Positions 28,517 through 35,439 of a stretch of DNA of 46,275 nucleotides are shown in pieces (position 1 is the first letter of the stretch; each line of letters starts with the position of its first letter). The position numbers and the translations under genes are program-made. The stretch is from Alistipes sp. (GTDB taxonomy: Bacteria; Bacteroidota; Bacteroidia; Bacteroidales; Rikenellaceae), in NCBI GenBank assembly GCA_017559615.1, contig JAFYRB010000010.1, positions 1-46,275 on the forward strand. Direction: 5' to 3'. The notes beneath the pieces are model-generated. The model made no database searches and was not told where the DNA came from. It saw only the letters and a program-made list of their open reading frames with translations.

Positions 28517-29038
28517 CTACCACCACTTCTCATATACATTCGCAATACCAAGCTCCGCAGCCTCCGAAGCGGTAAAGAGCGTGCGCATATACTCTGCCAT
28601 AGCGGCATTTGTAGAGTCTATGGCATACAAACCTGGGTTACCACACTGAATCTCGTTAAGACCTACGACATCCGCTGCAGACTTTAGTGGAAAGACCTTC
28701 TTATATACACCAGCCAATGCCATACGCACATCCTCAGCCTCCACGTTCTGCATTGTCGAGAGGTAGAAACCTGTTTTGCAACCCATAGGACAGAACGACA
28801 CGATTGATGCGCCAATCTTCTCATCAAGACGGAGATAGTATGCCATAAGATGCTCTATGGTATGCACCTCACCCGAGCCGAGTGGTGCGTGAGCCATAGG
28901 GGCGCGAAAACGCAAATCCCAAGAGCGAACCTGATAGTCGTCGTTGATTGTATATACGGAACGAAGGTACAAACCTGCGTCGAGCGTACGATGGTCAACA
29001 TCGAACGATGATACGATATTTTTCTTCATAGCTTTCAT
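28517..29038 (-). CDS. luxS: S-ribosylhomocysteine lyase
   Basis: This 173-residue metal-dependent enzyme converts S-ribosylhomocysteine to homocysteine and DPD, the precursor of autoinducer-2. The metal site HTIEH (about residues 59-63) and the later Cys in QCGNPGLY are present, as is the catalytic Cys in FCPMGCKTGFY (about residue 87). The N-terminal FDVDHRTL is also family-typical. Length is slightly above the usual 155-165. Met1 or Met4 may be the start. It is the first gene of an operon with mtn, which together recycle the product of SAM-dependent methylation. Confidence 0.96.
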   Translation of the reverse strand: MKAMKKNIVSSFDVDHRTLDAGLYLRSVYTINDDYQVRSWDLRFRAPMAHAPLGSGEVHTIEHLMAYYLRLDEKIGASIVSFCPMGCKTGFYLSTMQNVEAEDVRMALAGVYKKVFPLKSAADVVGLNEIQCGNPGLYAIDSTNAAMAEYMRTLFTASEAAELGIANVYEKWW

Positions 29039-29052
29039 TAATTAATATATTG

Positions 29053-29060
29053 CAAAGATA
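29053..29060 (-). promoter_or_regulatory. luxS: -7 element, luxS-mtn promoter
   Basis: TATCTTTG on the minus strand is a full match, 14 bases upstream of the first luxS ATG, so the leader would be very short. No TTTG is seen at -33. Confidence 0.55.
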
Positions 29061-29081
29061 GGAAAATTTCTACGATTTGGT

Positions 29082-29089
29082 TACCTTTG
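29082..29089 (+). promoter_or_regulatory. -7 element, acyltransferase operon promoter
   Basis: TACCTTTG on the plus strand fits TAnnTTTG and lies 16 bases before the ATG. It is divergent from the luxS -7 box only 21 bp away, so the two promoters must overlap. Confidence 0.55.
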
Positions 29090-29105
29090 TCTAAAATTTA
29101 ATCCT

Positions 29106-30224
29106 ATGACTAACAATATACAACCTACCTATGGCGAGGGGCGTGTGGTATTTCTCGACTACCTACGTGTGGTTGCCTGCTTTATGGTAATCCTCGTGCA
29201 TAGCATTGAGCCATTCTACCTCGGTGGCGAGGGTACGTTTGTTGCTTCACTCGGCGATGCTCGTTGGGTTACGTTCCTCGACTCGGCATTGCGCTGCGCA
29301 GTACCACTCTTTGTTATGACATCGAGCTACTTGCTACTCCCGATTAAGGGCGATAGCACATCGTTTTTGAAGCGTAGGTTTCAACGTGTTGCAATACCCT
29401 TTATCCTTTGGTCGCTACTCTATGCCGTAGTCCCTATGTGGGGTAGCGAGGGCGTTGTAGACATCCGGAGTAACCTATCGCGCCTCGTTTACAACCTTAT
29501 GCCACACTCGGGACATTTGTGGTTTGTATATATGCTTCTTGGCATCTACATCATTATGCCCGTTATATCCCCCTGGCTGGAGCAGGTATCACGTCGTGGC
29601 GAGAGAGCATTCATAGTCCTATGGCTACTCTCCACCGCCGTGCCATTCCTACGTCTTGCAGCCTCCGCAACGGGTAGCGCAGAGGTATGGGGCGAGGCGA
29701 GTTGGAACGAATTTGGTATGTTGTACTACACGAGTGGTTTTATAGGCTACATCGTTGTGGCACACTACATTCGCAAATATATTAATTGGGGCGCACGACG
29801 TACCCTTGCCGTCGCAGTGCCAATGTTTGTGGTGGGATATCTCATCGTGGCACTACCCTTCTATTTGCAACTTGGCGATAGCTATCCGATAAGCGGTTCG
29901 ATAGAGCTTGCCATTGCGTGGGAGCGCAGCTGGTGCTTCGCAACTACGGGTGTTGCGCTAACCGCCATAGCTCTATTCCTTCTGTTTAAACTCATAACAA
30001 AACCTTGCCGCGTCTACCCACTCTTCGAGCGACTCTCGAAGCTAAGTTACGGTATCTACCTTGTACATATCTTTGTTCTTGTTGCGGTGTTTGACATCGT
30101 ATCATCGTGGGGCTTTGCAACGCCTATTGTGATGATTCTATCGGCGACACTAACATTCTTTATATCAGCACTTTTAGTGCAAATTATAAAACTCCTTCCA
30201 AAGAGTAATTTTTTGATTGGATAG
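29106..30224 (+). CDS. Acyltransferase family 3 (integral membrane)
   Basis: This 372-residue protein has about ten membrane segments, as in the AT3 family that transfers acyl groups to surface carbohydrates. The N-terminal motif FLDYLRVVACFMVILVHS carries the conserved Arg and His32; LWFVYMLLGIYIIMPVI and LSYGIYLVHIF are also typical. There is no fused SGNH domain, but the next gene (1 base after the stop) encodes a GSCFA/SGNH-like protein that could supply it. The substrate is unknown; candidates are capsule or lipid-linked glycans. Confidence 0.88.
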   Translation: MTNNIQPTYGEGRVVFLDYLRVVACFMVILVHSIEPFYLGGEGTFVASLGDARWVTFLDSALRCAVPLFVMTSSYLLLPIKGDSTSFLKRRFQRVAIPFILWSLLYAVVPMWGSEGVVDIRSNLSRLVYNLMPHSGHLWFVYMLLGIYIIMPVISPWLEQVSRRGERAFIVLWLLSTAVPFLRLAASATGSAEVWGEASWNEFGMLYYTSGFIGYIVVAHYIRKYINWGARRTLAVAVPMFVVGYLIVALPFYLQLGDSYPISGSIELAIAWERSWCFATTGVALTAIALFLLFKLITKPCRVYPLFERLSKLSYGIYLVHIFVLVAVFDIVSSWGFATPIVMILSATLTFFISALLVQIIKLLPKSNFLIG

Positions 30225-30225
30225 T

Positions 30226-31194
30226 ATGAAATTTCGTACCGAAATAGAGATTGAGGCGTGGAGCAAGCCTCTTGAATATAGCCACAACATTTTGTGTCTT
30301 GGCTCGTGCTTTGCCACCAACATCGGTGAGGAGCTGCTAAAGCGCAAGTTCCGCGTCACGATATCCCCCACAGGCATACTCTTTAACCCCGCATCCATAG
30401 CCCTCGCGATGCGTCAAATGGCGACACAGGAGCTTCCTTCGGAGCGCACCATCATAGAGTTAGATGGCAGATATCTGCACCATAACTTCCACTCCTCGAT
30501 TGCGGGCAATACACCCCAAGAGGCTATCACTGCGATGCGCGAGGCACTCCAGCGTGGCAACGAGGCTCGTCAGCGTGCCGACCTTACAATTGTAACGCTC
30601 GGTACAGCGTGGGTATATCGCCAAAAGGAGAGCCGCGAAGTGGTTGCAAATTGCCATAAGCAACCACACCAACTATTTAGCCGTGAACTACTTACCGTAG
30701 ATGAGTGCGTGGCATATTTGGAGGAGATAATATCACTCTCCTCTGGGCGCGTACTCTTTACCGTAAGCCCCGTACGCCACATTGGCGAGGGGTTGGAGGA
30801 CAACTCTCTCTCGAAGGCGATACTGCGCGTGGCAATAGACTTGGTTTGCCGCAGTCATAGCGACCGTGTGAGTTACTTCCCATCCTACGAGATACTCATC
30901 GACGACCTCCGCGACTACCGCTTCTATGGCGAGGACCTTGTACACCCTTCGCATCAAGCAGTGGAGTACATCACCGAGAAGTTCTGCGAGGCAGCGCTAT
31001 CTTCCACAAGCAAGACGCTTATGGCAAAGGTTGAGAGCATCACTCGCGCACTAAACCATCGCCCTAATAATCCTCGTAGCGAGGCATACAAGAGGTTCTG
31101 CGAGGCACAGCTGAAGGCTATCGAGGAGATTAAAGGTGTAGATTTATCCGAAGAAAGAGCCTCTTTCGAGCGATTGTTACAAATAAATTTGTAA
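30226..31194 (+). CDS. GSCFA family (SGNH-like) protein
   Basis: This 322-residue soluble protein has the name-giving GSCFA motif in LGSCFATNIGEEL near the start. Other blocks fit an SGNH-hydrolase layout: TIVTLGTAWVY, LFTVSPVRH and a C-terminal DLVHPS with the D-x-x-H pattern of the catalytic Asp-His pair. I chose the ATG at 30226, one base after the acyltransferase stop; the frame extends upstream only to a TTG. It has no signal peptide, so a cytoplasmic site is likely. It may act with the acyltransferase in esterification or de-esterification of a glycan; this is inference. Confidence 0.85.
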   Translation: MKFRTEIEIEAWSKPLEYSHNILCLGSCFATNIGEELLKRKFRVTISPTGILFNPASIALAMRQMATQELPSERTIIELDGRYLHHNFHSSIAGNTPQEAITAMREALQRGNEARQRADLTIVTLGTAWVYRQKESREVVANCHKQPHQLFSRELLTVDECVAYLEEIISLSSGRVLFTVSPVRHIGEGLEDNSLSKAILRVAIDLVCRSHSDRVSYFPSYEILIDDLRDYRFYGEDLVHPSHQAVEYITEKFCEAALSSTSKTLMAKVESITRALNHRPNNPRSEAYKRFCEAQLKAIEEIKGVDLSEERASFERLLQINL

Positions 31195-31199
31195 CTTTG
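31192..31199 (+). promoter_or_regulatory. Possible internal -7 element before the phosphatase-like gene
   Basis: TAACTTTG overlaps the GSCFA stop codon and ends 17 bases before the next ATG. The -33 element is weak. It may add a second start within the operon. Confidence 0.4.
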
Positions 31200-31216
31200 T
31201 GGGATAATTTTTGGAT

Positions 31217-32833
31217 ATGACAAGAGAATTCACACGTAGGGTGCTACTCGCCCTCGCAATTATACTCGTTTCACTTACCTCTGCATCGGCACAAAAGCCG
31301 CAGCTTGTGGTAAATATCATCGTAGGTTCGATGCGTAGCAGCGACATCGAGCGTTACAGCGACAACCTCTGCGACAAGGGTTTGAAACTCCTTATGGAGG
31401 GTGGTGCATACTACACAAATGCCGAGTATGACTATGCCCTAACATCAACACCTGCGGGCTTGGCGACATTCGCAACAGGAGCGCAGCCATCCACCCACGG
31501 CGTTATTGGCGAGTATTGGTGGAACTATGTCGACTCGTCGCGCGTGTCGCTCGTTGGCGATAAGAAGGCACACCCCGTACCATTCAGCACAGGAGCTATA
31601 AGTTGCTCACCACACCGCCTCTCGGCACCTACGATTGGCGATATGCTTCGTGCCACTAACCCCGACAGCAAGTGCTTCACCGTAGCCATAAACCCTCTCT
31701 CGGCAATTCTACTTACGGGACAGAGTGGCGTGGGCTACTGGCCAGAGACAAATAAGACCTATTGGACTACATCCTCGGCATATCTCCACACCATACCTTC
31801 GTGGGTGGAGGAGTATAACCGCAGTGGTAGTAACGCTATGTATGCCCTCAAGCGCTGGACACCGCTATATGCCGCAGCGAAGTATCATAACGAAGAGGTG
31901 GCGGTGATTGAGGATATCAAGGATAAAAGCACCAAGCTCCTTAGTGACATCAACCTCTCGCTCGGCAACTCCGAGATAGGTCAGATGTGCTACACTCCTG
32001 CGGGAAATACGATGCTTTTGGAGTTTGCCTCTGCGCTTATCGCACAGGAGAAGCTCGGCAGCGACAGCAACCCCGACATCCTAAACATCTGCCTCGACAC
32101 GTCGCGCTACATAACCTCGACCTATGGCCCAGAGTCTATGGAGTTTGAGGATATGCTCTACCGCTTGGATAAGGATTTGGCAGAGTTTCTAACGTATCTC
32201 TATGCCCAGGTCAACGACCCACGAAAGATTGTGGTGATACTAACATCAGACCACGGTACATCACCCTCCTACAACCCCACTACGGGCAAACATCGTGAGC
32301 GCTTCAACGTTCGTCAAATGGAGGTTATCGTAAATGCCTTCCTCGGTGCGCGCTACGGCTCGGATAACTATATTCTCGGCTTTGCCAACAACGCCCTATA
32401 TCTCAACCACCAACTAATCCTCGAGAAGCGTCTTTCGCTGGAGAGCATCCGCGAGGAGGTGGCAACATTCTTGTTGCAGATGCGTGGCGTGGCAACGGCG
32501 ATATCATCCTCGTCGATGCGTAACACATCATTCTCGGAGGGACGTAGCCGTCTGCTTCAGCAGAGTTTCTATGCTACTCGCTCGGGAGATGTCGTTATAG
32601 ATTTTATGCCAGGATGGATTATCGAGGATAACGCCACACGCTCTGCCTCGGATGCAGGTTATAACTACGACCGTAGAGTGCCGCTTATAATCTACGGCTG
32701 CGGAGCATCGGGTAGGTATACGCGTAAGGCGAACATAACAGAGGTAGCACCAACCATCGCCCAAATCCTCGGCATCGAGCAGCCTTGGGCCTCGACAGCA
32801 AACCCTCTCGAGGAGTGCGTAACAACAAAATAG
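31217..32833 (+). CDS. PafA-like alkaline phosphatase superfamily protein, probably inactive
   Basis: This 538-residue exported protein (signal peptide ending near SASA|QK, residue 26) has the fold-length and order of Bacteroidetes PafA-type phosphatases. Aligned by eye to PafA, the nucleophile Thr is kept (T78), as are metal ligands D345-H346 (TSDHG). The first Asp ligand is Gly37 (VGSMR instead of VDQMR), the Asp/His pair of the second metal site is R297 and S301, and the last His is D479. The substrate-contact Asn is Glu99, and the Lys-x-Arg pair is N159-P-L161. It is therefore likely a pseudo-enzyme or has changed function. The ATG is at 31217; a TTG lies two codons upstream. It precedes sufE by 19 bases. 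Confidence 0.85.
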   Translation: MTREFTRRVLLALAIILVSLTSASAQKPQLVVNIIVGSMRSSDIERYSDNLCDKGLKLLMEGGAYYTNAEYDYALTSTPAGLATFATGAQPSTHGVIGEYWWNYVDSSRVSLVGDKKAHPVPFSTGAISCSPHRLSAPTIGDMLRATNPDSKCFTVAINPLSAILLTGQSGVGYWPETNKTYWTTSSAYLHTIPSWVEEYNRSGSNAMYALKRWTPLYAAAKYHNEEVAVIEDIKDKSTKLLSDINLSLGNSEIGQMCYTPAGNTMLLEFASALIAQEKLGSDSNPDILNICLDTSRYITSTYGPESMEFEDMLYRLDKDLAEFLTYLYAQVNDPRKIVVILTSDHGTSPSYNPTTGKHRERFNVRQMEVIVNAFLGARYGSDNYILGFANNALYLNHQLILEKRLSLESIREEVATFLLQMRGVATAISSSSMRNTSFSEGRSRLLQQSFYATRSGDVVIDFMPGWIIEDNATRSASDAGYNYDRRVPLIIYGCGASGRYTRKANITEVAPTIAQILGIEQPWASTANPLEECVTTK

Positions 32834-32852
32834 ATAATAAAAACTCAAAAAT

Positions 32853-33281
32853 ATGAATAACGACAAGATACAAGATGCTATTATCGAGGAGTTCTCGATG
32901 TTCGATGACTGGCTCGACAAGTACGACTACCTCATCAGCCTCAGCGAGTCGCTACCAATGATTGACCCCGCAAAACGCACCGAGCGTTACCTTATCGAGG
33001 GTTGTCAGTCGAGAGTATGGGTGGCTTCGGAGCTTAAGGATGGCAAGGTACTCTACTCGGCAGATAGCGATGCCATCATCACAAAGGGTATCATAGCACT
33101 GCTAATCAGAGTTATGAATGGCCGCACACCAGAGGAGTTGGCACACATCGACCTCTACTTCATCGACGCTATAGGTCTTGGTGAGAACCTCTCTCCAACA
33201 CGTAGCAATGGTCTTCGCGCTATGATTTCACAGATGAAACTCGACGCTCTTGTATACACACAGCAACAAAACAACGCATAG
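32853..33281 (+). CDS. sufE: SufE family sulfur-acceptor protein
   Basis: This 142-residue cytoplasmic protein accepts persulfide sulfur from the cysteine desulfurase SufS for Fe-S cluster assembly. The active Cys is C51 in EGCQSRVW, the same position as in E. coli SufE. The N-terminal helix FSMFDDWLDKYDYLISL and the C-terminal LSPTRSNGLRAMI are typical. No sufBCDS genes are in the window; it is instead paired with a MIP18/SufT-like gene two bases downstream. Confidence 0.93.
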   Translation: MNNDKIQDAIIEEFSMFDDWLDKYDYLISLSESLPMIDPAKRTERYLIEGCQSRVWVASELKDGKVLYSADSDAIITKGIIALLIRVMNGRTPEELAHIDLYFIDAIGLGENLSPTRSNGLRAMISQMKLDALVYTQQQNNA

Positions 33282-33283
33282 TT

Positions 33284-33604
33284 ATGACACCTGAAGAGAT
33301 TCTAAATGTTGAGAAAAACATCGTTCTCACACTCAAGAATATTTACGATCCTGAGATTCCTGTCAATATCTATGACCTCGGTCTTATCTATGAGATAAAC
33401 TTCGAGCCATCGGGTACGGCAGATATCATTATGACACTCACGGCTCCAAACTGTCCTATGGCAGATATGCTGCTTCAGGATATCCACCGCGAGGTGAGTA
33501 AGGTCGAGGGCGTACAGCGCGTGAATATCACCCTTACGTTCGAGCCACAGTGGGATAAGTCGATGATGTCGGAGGAGGCACTTATCGAGCTAAACCTCTT
33601 ATAA
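33284..33604 (+). CDS. MIP18/DUF59 family Fe-S assembly protein (SufT-like)
   Basis: This 106-residue protein is a stand-alone DUF59 (MIP18) domain. It has the signature YDPEIPVNIYDLGLIYEI (about residues 21-38) and the conserved Cys57 in TAPNCPMAD, then the beta-strand VNITLTFEPQWD. Such proteins help Fe-S cluster maturation or carrier transfer. It lies two bases after sufE, and the two are almost certainly cotranslated. Confidence 0.92.
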   Translation: MTPEEILNVEKNIVLTLKNIYDPEIPVNIYDLGLIYEINFEPSGTADIIMTLTAPNCPMADMLLQDIHREVSKVEGVQRVNITLTFEPQWDKSMMSEEALIELNLL

Positions 33605-33612
33605 CGAGCCGT

Positions 33613-34566
33613 ATGAACCAAAAGGGAGATGTCGTAACCCTCGACTCACTTATCGAGGGGCGCAAGTCGGAGCTTTGCTCGCACCTTGTGGCGAAGCTCT
33701 CGGATGATGATGTCCGCGACGTACTCTCCCGCCTCGGCTTTGAGCGTCTGCAACGTAAGGCCTTCGAGATTGAAAGGCACTACAAATCGGTGGATAACAA
33801 TTGGTCACAGGTGACCTACCAACTTCTCTTGCGCTACCTTCTTGGTTCGTCCAATAAGAAGATGGTCGAGAAGCTGACCGCGAAGCTCCACCACAACATC
33901 CTTCTGCGCGAAAGCCATACCCTCGTAAACCTCGAGGCACTGCTTCTCGGCTGCGCAGGACTTCTGGAGCTCTACGCCGAGGATGAGTATATCCTACGCC
34001 TAAAGCAGGAGTTTCAGCACCTCGCAACGAAGTATAACCTCTCGTCGCTAAATGCCTCGGGATGGCGCCTTACGGGCATACACCTCAACAACCACCCGAC
34101 GCTACGTCTTGCGCAGTTTGCCGCGTGTCTGCACCAAAATAGACTTAACATCCGCAGTTTTCTGGATTGCAAAAACAATAAGGATGTCGTAAATCTCCTC
34201 GCGTGCGAGACCTCGGAGTATTGGGTTGAGAAGGTGGCAATGTATAGCAAGGAGTCAAAGCCCGCGCGTAAGATTGGATATACCGCAAGTAACATCTTGG
34301 CTATCAACGCCATTGCACCACTGCTTTACACCTATAGCAACTATATCGAGTCGCAGATACTCTACGACACGGCACTTGAGATGTTGTATAACCTCACGCC
34401 CGAGGATAACCTCTACACACGTCAGTGGCAGAGAGAGAAGCAGATTGCTCACTGCGCCTTTGAGACGCAAGCACTCATACAACTTTCGACGGAGTATTGC
34501 AAACGTGGCCTATGCAACGAGTGTCCTCTTGCGCAACGCCTGATATCCAGAAACATAGAGCTATAG
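33613..34566 (+). CDS. DUF2851 family protein, N-terminally short
   Basis: This 317-residue protein matches the C-terminal part of DUF2851: RLQRKAFEIERHYKSVDNNW, the LEALLLGCAGLLE helix, WRLTGIHLNNHPTLRLAQFA, SNILAINAIAPLLYTY, and an ending EYCKRGLCNECPL with its paired Cys (C-x4-C-x2-C). Family members are about 420 residues with an N-terminal beta-rich half that I cannot find here. The sequence upstream is the intact DUF59 gene, only 8 bases away, so the missing part was lost rather than hidden by a frame change. Function is unknown. It closes the acyltransferase-to-DUF2851 gene run. Confidence 0.8.
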   Translation: MNQKGDVVTLDSLIEGRKSELCSHLVAKLSDDDVRDVLSRLGFERLQRKAFEIERHYKSVDNNWSQVTYQLLLRYLLGSSNKKMVEKLTAKLHHNILLRESHTLVNLEALLLGCAGLLELYAEDEYILRLKQEFQHLATKYNLSSLNASGWRLTGIHLNNHPTLRLAQFAACLHQNRLNIRSFLDCKNNKDVVNLLACETSEYWVEKVAMYSKESKPARKIGYTASNILAINAIAPLLYTYSNYIESQILYDTALEMLYNLTPEDNLYTRQWQREKQIAHCAFETQALIQLSTEYCKRGLCNECPLAQRLISRNIEL

Positions 34567-34571
34567 CAATA

Positions 34572-34606
34572 AAAAACTCGGGATAGTCGCTACTTCCCGA
34601 GTTTTT
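34572..34606. terminator. Bidirectional terminator, DUF2851 / dCMP deaminase
   Basis: AAAAACTCGGGA (34572-34583) pairs over 12 bp with TCCCGAGTTTTT (34595-34606); T runs occur on both strands. It lies between convergent genes. Confidence 0.9.
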
Positions 34607-34645
34607 ATTTTCTATGGAGTCCTCCTCCGTCGTTGCCTTGTGCGA

Positions 34646-35077
34646 TTAGTCTATTGGCAGATGCACACACTCGATACCTACACGGCGGAGCAACTCAAGG
34701 CCCTCCTCCAAACGATAGGAGTCGCTGTATACCACACGCTTGATACCTGCCTGAATAATCAACTTCGCACACTCGATGCAAGGCGATGCGGTGATGTAGA
34801 GTGTCGAGCCGTCGCAGTTATTCGCGCTCTTGGCAACCTTAGTAATGGCATTCGCCTCGGCGTGAAGAACATAAGGCTTTGTCTTACCCATATCATCCTC
34901 ACAGATGTTCTCGAAACCCGCAGGGGTACCGTTGTAGCCATCCGAGATAATCATATTATCCTTCACGATTAGCGCACCCACCTTACGGCGTACGCAGTAT
35001 GAGTTCTCGGCCCATACGCGTGCCATCTGCAAATAGCGAATATCGAACTGTCGCTGTTTCTGCTCCTTATATCCCAT
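34646..35077 (-). CDS. comEB: dCMP deaminase (ComEB-like)
   Basis: This 143-residue zinc enzyme deaminates dCMP to dUMP for dTMP synthesis. The zinc site is H72 with the catalytic E74 (HAE) and C100-x2-C103 (PCIEC). SDGYNGTPAGFENICED (about 45-61) is the substrate loop. The ATG gives the standard length and N-terminus. Although related in name to a Bacillus competence gene, the deaminase role is the supported one. It is downstream of secA on the same strand, but the repeat-rich 362 bp between them makes cotranscription unsure. Confidence 0.93.
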   Translation of the reverse strand: MGYKEQKQRQFDIRYLQMARVWAENSYCVRRKVGALIVKDNMIISDGYNGTPAGFENICEDDMGKTKPYVLHAEANAITKVAKSANNCDGSTLYITASPCIECAKLIIQAGIKRVVYSDSYRLEEGLELLRRVGIECVHLPID

Positions 35078-35154
35078 AGTGTAATAGTGTTTTCTGTTTG
35101 GTTAATTGTTGCTCGCCATTTCGGTTAAAGCCACTCGCCGCCACCCCACTACAC

Positions 35155-35239
35155 CCCAATTTCTTGTTAGAAGGGTGCAGATGTGGCCTCGATTAAGAGG
35201 CGGGGAGGATGGGACATACTTCAAATATTCCCCTCGCAA
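35155..35239 (+). repeat. Repeat unit A (direct)
   Basis: This is the first of three direct units that begin with CCCAATTTCTTGTTAGAAG. Its first 66 bases (35155-35220) are identical to unit C. It contains a GCCTC...GAGGC mini-stem. Its last ~19 bases resemble the start of the returning arm seen after unit C, but are cut off by unit B. Confidence 0.85.
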
Positions 35240-35308
35240 CCCAATTTCTTGTTAGAAGTGGTCAGATACAACGCTCGGCAAAAGGGACTGCGATGGGCTG
35301 TACCTGAG
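35240..35308 (+). repeat. Repeat unit B (direct, diverged)
   Basis: It shares the first 19 bases of units A and C exactly and then diverges, keeping CAGAT, CTCG, AAnAGG and GATGGG at matching positions. Length is 69 bases against 85 for the A-to-B step. Confidence 0.75.
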
Positions 35309-35374
35309 CCCAATTTCTTGTTAGAAGGGTGCAGATGTGGCCTCGATTAAGAGGCGGGGAGGATGGGACATACT
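35309..35374 (+). repeat. Repeat unit C (direct), left arm of foldback
   Basis: These 66 bases are identical to unit A. They also form the left arm of the long imperfect hairpin whose right arm is 35376-35438. Confidence 0.9.
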
Positions 35375-35375
35375 C

Positions 35376-35438
35376 GGGGTATTTCCCATTCTACCCAACG
35401 ATTGAGAGGTCGCATATGCGCCCTTATCACAAGAAATT
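35376..35438 (-). repeat. Repeat unit D (inverted), right arm of foldback
   Basis: On the minus strand this reads AATTTCTTGTGATAAGGG and continues to GAATGGGAAATAC, a diverged copy of units A-C in opposite orientation. With unit C it forms an imperfect stem (first 10 bp perfect) around a very short loop. The arm ends one base before the secA stop codon. Confidence 0.8.
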
Positions 35439-35439
35439 T

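Noticed and set aside
28513..28608. N-terminal extension of the nucleosidase into luxS
   Set aside because: The extension would overlap luxS coding sequence and is Arg-rich and unlike the family; the ATG at 28512 gives the family N-terminus MRVLICAP.
35155..35327. The 19-base repeats as a CRISPR array
   Set aside because: The units differ in length (85 and 69 bases), the sequence between repeats is itself repeated (A and C agree over 66 bases), one copy is inverted, and no cas gene is present.
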